Position numbers and translations under genes: made by a program
Source of the DNA: Ruminococcus sp.
Lineage (GTDB): Bacteria; Bacillota; Clostridia; Oscillospirales; Ruminococcaceae
DNA: 64,000 nucleotides
NCBI GenBank assembly: GCA_020860605.1
Contig: JAJBTZ010000061.1
Coordinates: 1 to 64,000 of the forward strand
Direction of reading: 5' to 3'
Shown: positions 51,518-60,554 of the stretch, piece after piece
How the letters are laid out: each line of letters begins with the position of its first letter
How positions within the stretch are numbered: position 1 is the first letter of the stretch
The notes under the pieces: model-generated
What the model saw: only the letters and a program-made list of their open reading frames with translations
What the model was told of the DNA's origin: nothing
Databases searched by the model: none

Positions 51518-52130
51518 ATTTAGACTTGTTCCGCTTCTCTTCAATAAAGTTCGTCGCCTCAGCGTCAGCAATGTTCAAGGCCTGCGCCAGAGGATAATCC
51601 CTCAGAGCATTTCCGACCAGCCTCGTATCTTCGCCCATCGAGAATCCCATGTGCCATCTTATGGCCATAGCCTCGTCACGGGTGAGCTTCATGAATCCTG
51701 AAACAATATAGACCGACTTCTCGCCGTGCCCATAGGGAAGAGTATCGTTATAATCGTAGTATGGAACCTTCTCCCACTGTCCTGTCTTGTCGTTCTTGAC
51801 GTTACGAGTGCTCACAACATAGGTATTCGTCTTGCAGACATCATGCAAAAGCGCCACAATCGCGATCGATTCGTCCGAATATTGCAGCCCAAAATCATTC
51901 TTCGCTCTGTCTGTCTCGAGATAGGACTTGAGACACTCGTAAACGTTGATTGAGTGCTCGCAGAGTCCACCCTCAAAAGAATTGTGGAACCTCGTTGAAG
52001 CCGGAGCTGTGAAGAAGTCGCAGTTCCTCGACTGCAAATATTCCAGAAGCTTATCTGAGCCCTCACGTTTGATGTTAGTGGTGTAAATCTCTATGAACTT
52101 ATTCTTATATTCCTGTGCATCTAAAGTCAC
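51516..52130 (-). CDS. HD-domain hydrolase
   Basis: 204 aa. Metal-binding pattern: FEGGLCEHSINVYE, IVALLHDVCKTN, LPYGHGEKSVYIV, RWHMGF and LNIADAEATNF, i.e. H...HD...H...H...D as in YhaM-like and other HD phosphohydrolases. The N-terminal OB domain of YhaM is absent. Substrate not known; nucleotide or RNA 3' ends are possible. GTG start after GGGAGGAAACTTAA. It has its own promoter and is divergent from yicC. Confidence 0.83.
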   Translation of the reverse strand: MTLDAQEYKNKFIEIYTTNIKREGSDKLLEYLQSRNCDFFTAPASTRFHNSFEGGLCEHSINVYECLKSYLETDRAKNDFGLQYSDESIAIVALLHDVCKTNTYVVSTRNVKNDKTGQWEKVPYYDYNDTLPYGHGEKSVYIVSGFMKLTRDEAMAIRWHMGFSMGEDTRLVGNALRDYPLAQALNIADAEATNFIEEKRNKSK

Positions 52131-52161
52131 TTAAGTTTCCTCCCAGAGTTTCGTTACCCTA

Positions 52162-52190
52162 ATTGTAGCATAAATTTACGCCGATTTCAA
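52162..52190 (-). promoter_or_regulatory. Promoter of the HD-domain gene
   Basis: Minus strand TTGAAA-17 bp-TACAAT, about 31 bp before the start codon. Confidence 0.8.
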
Positions 52191-52231
52191 CTGTGTATCC
52201 AAAATGTAATCTAATTTCGTGCCTTAAGACC

Positions 52232-52260
52232 TTGCACTAAATCTCAAAAGGTGATATAAT
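52232..52260 (+). promoter_or_regulatory. Promoter of the yicC-remA-gmk-rpoZ-priA run
   Basis: TTGCAC-17 bp-TATAAT. The leader carries two small hairpins, GAGTAG/CTACTC (about 52278-52294) and TGTCTATAGACA, before the ribosome binding site AAGAGGTAA. Confidence 0.82.
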
Positions 52261-52329
52261 ATCATAGAAAAGTAATGTAGAGTAGTCTGTCTACTCCTGT
52301 CTATAGACACGAAAAGAGGTAACCCCCAA

Positions 52330-53208
52330 ATGCCCAGAAGCATGACCGGCTATGGTCGAGCCAAGAAAACATATGGAAATCGCGAAATAACCGTTGAGCT
52401 CCGAGCCGTCAATCACAGATTCTTTGAATTTTCTGCGAAGTATCCCCGCCAATATGCCTTCATCGAGGACAAGCTGAAAACTCTCTACGCTAAAGAAATC
52501 AACCGTGGCAAGGTTGAGTCATATATAACGATAGTCACGACCGACAGCTCCGATGTCAGCGTCAATGTGAATACTGAGCTTGCCCGGAACTATATCGAAG
52601 CCTTAAGAGCTGCTGGAAACGAGCTTTCTTTGAAAGACGACCTCACGCTTTCACAGCTTTTCAGGATTCCTGATTTGTTCTCGGCCACCAAGCAGGAGAC
52701 CGACGAGGACGAAATCTGGCAGGAGGTCTCCGAAACAGCCACCGAAGCTTTAGCTGGCTTCGTTGCAATGCGTGAAGCCGAAGGCGAGCGCCTCAAGGTA
52801 GACATCTTAACAAAGCTCGACCTCATCGAATCGATGGTCTGTGAGATAGAAAAGCGCTCTCCGACAGTCACCGAGGAGTACCAGAAGCGCCTCTATGCAA
52901 GGCTTCAGGACGTTCTCGAGGGCAAGAATATCGACGACTCGAGAATCCTCACCGAAACCGCAATCTTCGCCGATAAAACGGCGGTTGATGAGGAGACGGT
53001 TCGCCTCCACAGCCATATCGCTGCCTTCAGAGAGCTTTTAGAACAGAATGAACCTATCGGCAAGAAGCTCGACTTCCTCGTTCAGGAGATCAACCGTGAA
53101 ATCAACACTACTGGCTCGAAGTGCTCAGACCTGACTATTACAAAGATAGTCGTTGAGCTCAAGAGCATGGTCGAGAAGATAAGAGAGCAGATTCAGAATA
53201 TCGAATAG
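52330..53208 (+). CDS. YicC/YloC-type endoribonuclease
   Basis: 292 aa. Opening RSMTGYGRAKKTYGNREITVELRAVNHRFFEFS and closing KCSDLTITKIVVELKSMVEKIREQIQNIE are diagnostic of the YicC family, shown to act as an RNA endonuclease in enterobacteria and Bacillus. It heads the conserved clostridial order yicC-remA-gmk-rpoZ, downstream of a good promoter. Confidence 0.95.
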   Translation: MPRSMTGYGRAKKTYGNREITVELRAVNHRFFEFSAKYPRQYAFIEDKLKTLYAKEINRGKVESYITIVTTDSSDVSVNVNTELARNYIEALRAAGNELSLKDDLTLSQLFRIPDLFSATKQETDEDEIWQEVSETATEALAGFVAMREAEGERLKVDILTKLDLIESMVCEIEKRSPTVTEEYQKRLYARLQDVLEGKNIDDSRILTETAIFADKTAVDEETVRLHSHIAAFRELLEQNEPIGKKLDFLVQEINREINTTGSKCSDLTITKIVVELKSMVEKIREQIQNIE

Positions 53209-53218
53209 GAGAGTTTTT

Positions 53219-53467
53219 ATGAACGTAGTTGATATTGGCTATTCCTGCTACGTCTCGACGGATAAGATAGTGGCAGTTGCCTCTCCCGACACCTCTCCGA
53301 TAAAGAGAGTCATCCAGGAGGCCAAGGATCGTGGTTCACTGATAGATTGTACCTTCGGCAAGAAGAACAAGTCGGTCATCATAACCGTCAGCGACCACGT
53401 CATTCTCTCTTCGAGAACTGCTGAATACATTTTAGGGACAGACAAAGGGGAAATAGAAAATGAATAA
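53219..53467 (+). CDS. remA: RemA/DUF370 family DNA-binding regulator
   Basis: 82 aa, opening VVDIGYSCYVSTDKIVAVASPDTSPIKR and ending SRTAEYILG. In B. subtilis RemA assembles into rings that wrap DNA and activates matrix and osmoprotection genes. In clostridia it is fixed between yicC and gmk, as here. GGAGAGTTTTT precedes the ATG; the end overlaps gmk by 8 nt. Confidence 0.92.
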   Translation: MNVVDIGYSCYVSTDKIVAVASPDTSPIKRVIQEAKDRGSLIDCTFGKKNKSVIITVSDHVILSSRTAEYILGTDKGEIENE

Positions 53468-54068
53468 AGGCGTTTTATACGTCTTCTCCGCACCATCAGG
53501 CTGTGGGAAGGGAACAGTACTTACAGAATTAAGAAAGCGGATGCCGAATCTAAAGTATTCCGTCTCGGCAACCACCAGAGCACCTCGTGAAGGCGAAATC
53601 GACGGAGTCCACTACTACTTCGTCTCAAGAGAGCGCTTCGACGAGCTTGTCGAAACTGGCGGAATGCTTGAGCACGCCACCTTCTGTGGGAATTCCTACG
53701 GCACACCGAAGGAAAAAGTCTTCGAGTGCTTAGAGAACGGCATCAACGTAATCTTAGAGATAGAGACCAAAGGCGCCATGATGGTGAAGGAATCCTACCC
53801 GGAAGCCGTGATGATTTTCATGCTTCCGCCTTCGATCGAAGAACTGAGAAATCGCCTCGAGAACCGCCATTCGGAAACGGAAGAGGTAATCGCTGGCAGA
53901 GTCAACGAGGCTCAAAGAGAAATCGCAATTGCCGAGAATTACGATTATGTTTTTGTAAACGACAGTGTTTCGGAAGCGGTCGACACGCTTTATGGTATCA
54001 TGCAGGCTTCCAAGAATCTCGTCAGAATAAATCAAGACCTAATTAAAGGAGTATTATCGAAATGTTAA
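53460..54068 (+). CDS. gmk: Guanylate kinase
   Basis: Phosphorylates GMP to GDP, a step that also influences (p)ppGpp metabolism. P-loop FSAPSGCGKGTVL, SATTRAPREGEIDGVHYYFVS for GMP binding, GTPKEKV and EIETKGAMMVKE. In the Walker-type loop the usual GKST is CGKGT. 202 aa. Overlaps remA and rpoZ by a few bases (ATGAATAA and ATGTTAA). Confidence 0.96.
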   Translation: MNKGVLYVFSAPSGCGKGTVLTELRKRMPNLKYSVSATTRAPREGEIDGVHYYFVSRERFDELVETGGMLEHATFCGNSYGTPKEKVFECLENGINVILEIETKGAMMVKESYPEAVMIFMLPPSIEELRNRLENRHSETEEVIAGRVNEAQREIAIAENYDYVFVNDSVSEAVDTLYGIMQASKNLVRINQDLIKGVLSKC

Positions 54069-54280
54069 GACCTTCAAGCTCACAAATTCTTAAAAACGGT
54101 GAGAGCGTCTACTCTCTCGTTATTGCAGTCGCAAAGCGTGCAAGAGAGATTCTTGACACCGCCTACGAGAATAAGGAAGTAATCGACGTCAAGCCGGTCA
54201 AGACCGCTGTCGACCAGTTCGCAAACGGCGAATACCGCCTCATCGAAGACCCGTCACTTAGGAAATCTCTCAAGAAATGA
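54062..54280 (+). CDS. rpoZ: RNA polymerase omega subunit
   Basis: 72 aa. MLRPSSSQILKNGESVYSLVIAVAKRAREI contains the conserved YSLV..VAKRAREI segment that clamps beta prime. Lies after gmk as in nearly all Firmicutes; stop overlaps priA start (ATGA). Confidence 0.95.
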   Translation: MLRPSSSQILKNGESVYSLVIAVAKRAREILDTAYENKEVIDVKPVKTAVDQFANGEYRLIEDPSLRKSLKK

Positions 54281-56724
54281 GTGGCAATATTGTCCATGCC
54301 GCAAAGGTAATCCTGTCAGGTGCCGTTTACGGCTATGATAACGAGTATACCTATCGCTATCCTGACATCCTTTTCGGGACAATCCGTCCCGGAATGAGAG
54401 TTCTGGTCCCTTTCGGCAGGGCAAATACAAAAAGGATCGGATTAGTCACAAGAGTCTACGAAAAAGAGCTCTCAGAGGACATCACTATAAAGCCGATAAT
54501 CAGCCTCATAGACAAAGAGCCTCTCGTAAATGACGAGCTTTTAGACATGGTTTTCTGGCTCAAGGAGCATACATTCTGCACCTATTTTGAGGCCTATAGA
54601 ACCATCGTCCCGGCTGGTTACACCGTCATCCACAAGAGCGTCTACACTCTTTCAAACCACAAGCCCGATGTCATCCTCACGGATGATGAATTGCAGCTCT
54701 ATCAGGCGCTCACAGGTGCTCAGAACCAGAAGGAATTCGACAGAATCCTTGACGACGTCCACAGCCCAGAGCTGATAAGCTCACTTCTGGATAAGGGCAT
54801 CCTCGAAGAGGAGGACGAATTCAAGCGCCGTGTCGGAGACGAAACGGTAAGGATGGTCCGCCTCGCTCCTGACTATCAGCCCGAAGGCAAGTCCTTCACA
54901 CCGAAGCAGCAGCTTGTCGTCAATTTCCTGGAGGAAAACACCTCCGCCTCCGTAAAAGAGCTCTGCTATATCCTAAGCGTCACTCAGACTATAATCACCT
55001 CGATGCTGAAAAAAGGCATCTTAGAGGAATACAGATACGAGTCCTTAAGGACTCCCAAAAACATCACCGAATCGAAGCTTTCACTCGACAGCGTGGTTCT
55101 CTCAGAAGAGCAGAAGGAAGTTTTTGATGGCATCTCGAAGCTCATGGATGAGGGAAAGCCAGCCGGAGCCCTCCTCCACGGAGTTACTGGCAGTGGCAAG
55201 ACCGCAGTCTTCATAAAGCTCATCGAAAGGACGATAAAATCCGGCAAGGGCTGTATTCTGCTTCTGCCAGAAATCTCCCTGACCCCGCAGATGGTCTCGA
55301 AATTCTGCTCCTACTTTGGCGACACTGTCGCGGTCGTCCACTCAAGCCTCTCGTTAGGCCAGCGAATGGACGAATTCAAGCGAATCTCCCGTGGAGATGC
55401 GAAAATCGTCATAGGAACCAGAAGTGCCGTCTTCGCTCCGATGCCCAATATTGGCCTTATCATCATGGACGAGGAAGGCGAGAGCAGCTATAAATCCGAC
55501 TCATCGCCCCGCTACCATGCCCGTGACGTCGCCGTCAAAAGATGTGGCAACCATAACGCCCTTCTCCTGATGGCCTCCGCCACACCGTCTCTCGAAAGCT
55601 ACTATTACGCCAAAAGCGGAAGATACCACCTCTTCGAGCTCAACCACCGCTACAGTGGTTCAAAGCTCCCTCAGGTAGTCGTCGCCGATATGCTATTAGA
55701 AGCTGAGGAGGGCAACTCTGGAATCTTCTGTGCCGATATGGTCAGAAGAATCTCAGAGGAGACGAAAAAGGGCAAGCAGACTATACTTCTCCTCAACCGC
55801 AGAGGCTTCAACACAAACGCCACCTGCCTCGATTGCAGGACAGCCGTCAAGTGCCCACGTTGCCAGATCCCTCTGACATACCACAAAGCCTCCGGCAAGC
55901 TTATCTGCCACTACTGTGGCTACTACGTCTCATTTAACGGCAGATGTCCCGAATGTGGAAGCGACCGAGTGAGGCTGACAGGCCTCGGCACTCAGCGCCT
56001 CGAAGAGGAGCTGACGAATGCCTTCCCAGAAGCAAGAGTCCTCCGAATGGATGCCGATACCACCTATTCGCGCTATGCCTATGAGGAAAAGTTCTCTGAT
56101 TTCGAAGCTGGCAAGTACGACATCATGCTCGGCACCCAGATGATAGCGAAGGGTCTCGACTTCCCGAATGTTACAACCGTCGGAGTCATCTCTTTAGACA
56201 GCTCACTCAATGCTGGCGACTATCGAAGCTACGAAAGAACCTTCTCGCTACTGACTCAGGTCTGTGGCAGAGGAGGCAGGGGAGACAGTGAAGCCGTCGC
56301 CTATATCCAGACCTTCTTCCCTGACCACCACATCATCAAGCTCGCAGCCGAGCAGGATTACAAGGGCTTCTACGAGCAGGAGGTCTCGCTTCGGAAAGAG
56401 CTAATCTATCCGCCCTTCTGCGACATCTGCACAGTTTTCTTCTCGTCGACAATAGAGTCGGACGCTTTGAGAGCTGCCAACGAATTCGTCTCGATGATGC
56501 GGAAAAATCTTGAGACTGTCGACAAGAAGTTCCCGCTTCGCGTCCTTGGCCCCGCAAGAGCTGGCTACGGCAGAATCGGTGGGAAATATAAATACGCCTT
56601 AACGATAAAATGTCGCCTTTCGAATGCCTTCAGGGCCTACATGGCGGAGCTTCTCAAGGAAACATACAAAAATAAAAGCTTTTCAAACGTAAAAGTCTAC
56701 GCCGACATTAACGGCGATTCATAA
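54277..56724 (+). CDS. priA: Primosomal protein N' (PriA), replication restart helicase
   Basis: Reloads the replisome at stalled forks. N-terminal 3'-DNA-binding domain (about residues 1-110), winged helix, then SF2 helicase with LLHGVTGSGKTAVFIKLI, IVIGTRSAVFAPMPNIGLI, LLMASATPSLESYY and TQMIAKGLDFPNVT. Zinc-binding insert CLDCRTAVKCPRCQ...CHYCGY...CPECGS has all eight cysteines. Motif II reads MDEEGESSYKSD, with Gly where DEEH is usual. 815 aa, standard. Confidence 0.96.
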   Translation: MSGNIVHAAKVILSGAVYGYDNEYTYRYPDILFGTIRPGMRVLVPFGRANTKRIGLVTRVYEKELSEDITIKPIISLIDKEPLVNDELLDMVFWLKEHTFCTYFEAYRTIVPAGYTVIHKSVYTLSNHKPDVILTDDELQLYQALTGAQNQKEFDRILDDVHSPELISSLLDKGILEEEDEFKRRVGDETVRMVRLAPDYQPEGKSFTPKQQLVVNFLEENTSASVKELCYILSVTQTIITSMLKKGILEEYRYESLRTPKNITESKLSLDSVVLSEEQKEVFDGISKLMDEGKPAGALLHGVTGSGKTAVFIKLIERTIKSGKGCILLLPEISLTPQMVSKFCSYFGDTVAVVHSSLSLGQRMDEFKRISRGDAKIVIGTRSAVFAPMPNIGLIIMDEEGESSYKSDSSPRYHARDVAVKRCGNHNALLLMASATPSLESYYYAKSGRYHLFELNHRYSGSKLPQVVVADMLLEAEEGNSGIFCADMVRRISEETKKGKQTILLLNRRGFNTNATCLDCRTAVKCPRCQIPLTYHKASGKLICHYCGYYVSFNGRCPECGSDRVRLTGLGTQRLEEELTNAFPEARVLRMDADTTYSRYAYEEKFSDFEAGKYDIMLGTQMIAKGLDFPNVTTVGVISLDSSLNAGDYRSYERTFSLLTQVCGRGGRGDSEAVAYIQTFFPDHHIIKLAAEQDYKGFYEQEVSLRKELIYPPFCDICTVFFSSTIESDALRAANEFVSMMRKNLETVDKKFPLRVLGPARAGYGRIGGKYKYALTIKCRLSNAFRAYMAELLKETYKNKSFSNVKVYADINGDS

Positions 56725-56743
56725 AAATCAGGAGGAATGCCAC

Positions 56744-57211
56744 TTGGCACTCAGAAAAATAGTTTTGGACGGAGATCCAGTTCTCTTAAAAACCTGCAAG
56801 CCGGTAGAAAAATTTGACCAGCGTCTCTGGGACTTGCTCGACGACATGAAGGACACGATGTACAAAGCCGAGGGAGTTGGACTTGCAGCCCCTCAGGTGG
56901 GCATAATAAGGCGTACAGTCGTCATAGATACTGGTGAGGGACTGTTCGAGCTCATCAACCCGGAGATAACCTACCGTTCCGAAGAAACTCAGCGTGGAGT
57001 TGAGGCTTGCCTTTCCTATCCAGACATTGCCGGCTACGTCACTCGCCCCAAAACCGTCCGCTTCAAGGCTCAGAACCGCCTTGGCGAATGGTATGAAAAA
57101 GAGGTCAGCGACCTCTTCGCAAGATGTGTCTGCCACGAGCTCGACCATCTCGACGGCGTAACGCTCCCGCAGAACATCGAAGAGATTTACGAAGAACCCG
57201 AGGAGGAATAA
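56744..57211 (+). CDS. def: Peptide deformylase
   Basis: Removes the N-formyl group from nascent proteins with Fe or Zn. Motif 1 GVGLAAPQVG, motif 2 EACLSYP (usually EGCLS) with the metal Cys, motif 3 CHELDHLDG with the HExxH. 155 aa. TTG start after TCAGGAGGAATGCCAC. Adjacent fmt provides the formylation half of the same cycle. Confidence 0.96.
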   Translation: MALRKIVLDGDPVLLKTCKPVEKFDQRLWDLLDDMKDTMYKAEGVGLAAPQVGIIRRTVVIDTGEGLFELINPEITYRSEETQRGVEACLSYPDIAGYVTRPKTVRFKAQNRLGEWYEKEVSDLFARCVCHELDHLDGVTLPQNIEEIYEEPEEE

Positions 57212-57219
57212 TTCAGTTT

Positions 57220-58161
57220 ATGCGAATCGTTTTCATGGGAACTCCCACATTTGCAATCCCGTCGCTTGAAGCTCTTTTAGAGAACGGCCACGAAGTTTTG
57301 GCAGTATTCACCCAGACCGACAAGCCAAAGGGCAGGGGAAACAAGATTGCCTTTTCTCCCGTCAAGGAGTACGCAATTGCCCACGACATCCTTGTCTATC
57401 AGCCGAATTCTTTAAAAAAAGAGACCGACACCTATCTCCCGATCTTAAAAGAGCTGTCTCCTGACATGATAGTCGTCGCAGCCTATGGCAAAATCCTGCC
57501 AGCTGAGATTTTGAAGCTTCCGAAGTACGGCTGCATCAACGTCCATGGCTCCCTTCTTCCAAAATATCGTGGAGCTGCCCCAATTCAGTGGACAGTTCTT
57601 AATGGCGACGAATTCGGCGGTATAACCACAATGCAGATGGCAGAAGGCCTCGATACTGGCGACATGCTCTTGAGCGAATCGGTCGCAGTCAAGGAAAACG
57701 AAACCGCCAGTGAACTCTATGACCGCCTCTCCTATGTTGGAGCAGAGCTTCTCATCAGAACAATAAATGGCCTTGTGGCAGGAGAAATCAAGCCAGTCAA
57801 ACAGAACGAAGCCGAAGCTTCCTATGCTCCCATGCTCACAAAAGACATGTGTGGAATCGATTTCAGCCTTTCAGCAAACGAAGTCCACCACAAGATTTTA
57901 GGCCTTTCCGACTCACCCGGAGCCTGTTGCTATCTTGACGGCAAGCGCCTTAAAGTATACCGAAGCGAGCTCGTCTCCACTGAAAAGACAGGCTCAGAGC
58001 CCGGAACAATCATCGACGAGCATGACTTCACCGTTTCCTGTGGTTACGGCTCAGTCAGGTTCACTGAAATCCAGGCGGAAGGCTCCAAGCGGATGAACGT
58101 TTCCGATTATTTAAGAGGCAGACCAGTCAAAAAGGGCACTCGCCTGACCTCAGCTCAATAA
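57220..58161 (+). CDS. fmt: Methionyl-tRNA formyltransferase
   Basis: Formylates Met-tRNA for initiation using 10-formyl-THF. MRIVFMGTPTFAIPSLEAL opening, VVAAYGKILPAEIL, the active-site CINVHGSLLPKYRGAAPIQW with Asn, His and nearby GITTMQMAEGLDTGDML. I use ATG 57220; the track start lies inside def in another frame. 313 aa, typical. Follows def by 8 nt. Confidence 0.97.
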   Translation: MRIVFMGTPTFAIPSLEALLENGHEVLAVFTQTDKPKGRGNKIAFSPVKEYAIAHDILVYQPNSLKKETDTYLPILKELSPDMIVVAAYGKILPAEILKLPKYGCINVHGSLLPKYRGAAPIQWTVLNGDEFGGITTMQMAEGLDTGDMLLSESVAVKENETASELYDRLSYVGAELLIRTINGLVAGEIKPVKQNEAEASYAPMLTKDMCGIDFSLSANEVHHKILGLSDSPGACCYLDGKRLKVYRSELVSTEKTGSEPGTIIDEHDFTVSCGYGSVRFTEIQAEGSKRMNVSDYLRGRPVKKGTRLTSAQ

Positions 58162-58189
58162 TACAAAAACCAAGAAAGTAGAAATATAA

Positions 58190-59488
58190 ATGCAGACACC
58201 GAGAGAGATATGTTTAGGATTACTCCTGAAAGTCGAGAAAAATTCAAGCTTTTCTGGGGTTGCCCTTGACAATACGCTATCAAAGACTCGCGATATATCC
58301 GACATCGACCGCCGTTTCATCTCAGCCCTCTACTATGGCGTTTTAGAAAGAAGAATCACCCTCGATGCGGTGATCTCGAAGTATTTAAAAAGGCCTCTTG
58401 AGAAGCTGAATCCCGAAATCCGGGAAATTTTAAGAATGGGAATCTACCAGCTCCTCTACATGGACTCAGTTCCCGACAGTGCAGCAGTCGACGAGAGCGT
58501 CAAGCTCGCAAAGCTTAAGAATCAACCCGCTTCAGGCTTCGTAAACGCTGTTTTAAGAAATTTCATCCGAGACGGCAAGAAGCTCCCAAACAATAGTCTT
58601 TCCCTTGAATATTCCTGCCCCGAATGGCTCGCCAGTATGTGGCTTCGCGACTACGGCGAAGAGGTTGCCCTCTCGATCCTCAAGTCTTCTTTGGGAAGAC
58701 CTCCAACGACCGTCCGATTCAACACAGCTAAATTCAAAACTTCAGATATAATCTCGGAGCTTGCCAATGACGGCATAGAAGCCATCCCGAACGAGTTTAT
58801 CGCGAACTGCTATGACCTCAGAAACTGCGGTTCCGCCGAGAAGCTTTCGGCATATCATAAGGGCATGTTCCACGTTCAGGACGCCTCCTGCCAGCTCTGT
58901 GCCAGTGAACTTGGCGCCAGAGAGGGCGAAACCGTTCTTGACGTTTGCTCCGCTCCCGGAGGCAAAGCCTTCACGATAGCCGAAATCATGAACGATCAGG
59001 GCAGAATCCTCGCCTTTGACCTACACGCTAATCGTGCCAAACTCATCACCGAAGGCGCTGAAAGGCTTGGCTTGAAGATAATTTCAGCTTCAACAAATAA
59101 CGCAAAGCTCTTCAGCGAGAGCATCCCGATGGCTGACAGAGTCCTCTGCGATGTCCCTTGCTCCGGCCTCGGAGTGATCGGCAGAAAGCCGGAGATCAAA
59201 TATAACTACTCGAGCGAAGCAGTTCTCAGCCAGTTCCCGATAGTCCAGTACGAAATCCTGAAGACCTCTTCCCGATACGTAAAACCCGGTGGAACCTTGG
59301 TCTATTCGACCTGCACCTTAAATCGTGCCGAAAACGATCTCATCGCCGAGAGATTTCTTCGGGAAAATCCAGATTTCGAAGGCTGCAAGCTCTCACACTT
59401 CGACGACTACAAAGCGACAATAACCCCAGCCTCATGTCAATACGGCGGCGACGGGTTCTTCATGGCGAAATTCTTAAGAATCGGGTGA
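58190..59488 (+). CDS. rsmB: 16S rRNA m5C967 methyltransferase RsmB
   Basis: N-terminal NusB-like domain (about residues 1-140: RRFISALYYGVLERRITLD) and C-terminal SAM methyltransferase with VLDVCSAPGGKAFTIAEIM, CDVPCSGLGVIGRKPEIKY and the catalytic-cysteine region VYSTCTLNRAEND. 432 aa. Same strand and order as in most Firmicutes (def-fmt-rsmB-rlmN). Stop overlaps the rlmN start. Confidence 0.96.
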   Translation: MQTPREICLGLLLKVEKNSSFSGVALDNTLSKTRDISDIDRRFISALYYGVLERRITLDAVISKYLKRPLEKLNPEIREILRMGIYQLLYMDSVPDSAAVDESVKLAKLKNQPASGFVNAVLRNFIRDGKKLPNNSLSLEYSCPEWLASMWLRDYGEEVALSILKSSLGRPPTTVRFNTAKFKTSDIISELANDGIEAIPNEFIANCYDLRNCGSAEKLSAYHKGMFHVQDASCQLCASELGAREGETVLDVCSAPGGKAFTIAEIMNDQGRILAFDLHANRAKLITEGAERLGLKIISASTNNAKLFSESIPMADRVLCDVPCSGLGVIGRKPEIKYNYSSEAVLSQFPIVQYEILKTSSRYVKPGGTLVYSTCTLNRAENDLIAERFLRENPDFEGCKLSHFDDYKATITPASCQYGGDGFFMAKFLRIG

Positions 59489-60531
59489 ACATCTTGACCG
59501 ACAACCAGCGAACTGATATACTTTCAATGAGCCTTGATGAGCTCACAGACAAGATGAAAGCCTTGGGCGAAAAGAGCTTCCGCGCCACCCAGATTTACGA
59601 ATGGCTCCACCAGAAGCGAGTGCAAGACTTCTCAGAAATGACGAATCTCTCACTTGCACTGAGAAATAAGCTCTCGGAAGAATTCTATATCGAGAAGCTC
59701 AACTGTGTCAGAAACTTAAAGTCGAGCCTAGATGAGACTGAAAAGTTCTTATTTGAGCTTTCAGACGGAAATCATATCGAAACCGTCCTCATGAGCTATG
59801 AGCATGGCGATTCAATCTGTGTTTCGACTCAGGTCGGCTGCAAGATGGGCTGCCAGTTCTGCGCTTCAACTATCGCTGGCTTCAAAAGAAGCCTCAAGCC
59901 CTCAGAGATTTTATTGCAGCTTTACGAAGCCGAGAGAATTTCGGGTCGCAAGGTCTCGAGCATCGTCCTGATGGGAATCGGCGAACCGCTCGACAACTTC
60001 GACAATGTCGTGAGGTTCCTAAGCCTTCTCTCAAGCGAAAAGGGGACCAACATGAGTCTTCGGCACGTCTCACTCTCAACCTGTGGCCTTGTCGATAGGA
60101 TCTACGACCTGGCATCGCTCAATTTAGGCCTCACTCTTTCGATTTCCCTTCATGCAACGACTGACGAGAAGCGAAGTGCTCTCATGCCAGTCAACAAGCG
60201 ATATAACATAAGCGAACTCATGAAGGCCTGCCGGGACTACTTCGCAAAAACGGGCAGAAGAATCTCGTTTGAATACGCCCTCATCGACGGCACCAACGAC
60301 AGTATGGAGGACGCAAAAGCCCTCGCTAAGCTGGTTTCTGGGATGCCGTCACATATAAATATAATACCAGTCAACAAAATCAAGGAGCGAGAGTTCCATT
60401 CGTCAAGACCAGCAGCAGAGGCCTTCTGCCATAAGCTCATGGGCCTTGGCGTAAACGCAACAGTCAGAAGAACATTAGGCGCGGATATAGACGCCGCCTG
60501 TGGACAACTCAGGCGGGAGTATGAGATATAA
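59485..60531 (+). CDS. rlmN: RlmN, 23S rRNA/tRNA adenine C2 methyltransferase
   Basis: Radical SAM enzyme making m2A2503 in 23S rRNA and m2A37 in some tRNAs. CKMGCQFCAST holds the Fe-S cluster; the methyl-carrying Cys is in the terminal DIDAACGQLR region and the second catalytic Cys in SLSTCGLVDRI. The track starts at 59434 inside rsmB; GTG 59485 overlapping the rsmB stop (GTGA) gives 348 aa, the family length. TTG at 59494 is an alternative. Confidence 0.95.
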   Translation: MNILTDNQRTDILSMSLDELTDKMKALGEKSFRATQIYEWLHQKRVQDFSEMTNLSLALRNKLSEEFYIEKLNCVRNLKSSLDETEKFLFELSDGNHIETVLMSYEHGDSICVSTQVGCKMGCQFCASTIAGFKRSLKPSEILLQLYEAERISGRKVSSIVLMGIGEPLDNFDNVVRFLSLLSSEKGTNMSLRHVSLSTCGLVDRIYDLASLNLGLTLSISLHATTDEKRSALMPVNKRYNISELMKACRDYFAKTGRRISFEYALIDGTNDSMEDAKALAKLVSGMPSHINIIPVNKIKEREFHSSRPAAEAFCHKLMGLGVNATVRRTLGADIDAACGQLRREYEI

Positions 60532-60554
60532 GAAAAAATTGTGGAGGCGACAAC

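Noticed and set aside
54077-54280. Insertion or disruption in the rpoZ-priA junction
   Set aside because: Short overlaps (ATGA) are normal for this operon and both proteins are full length.
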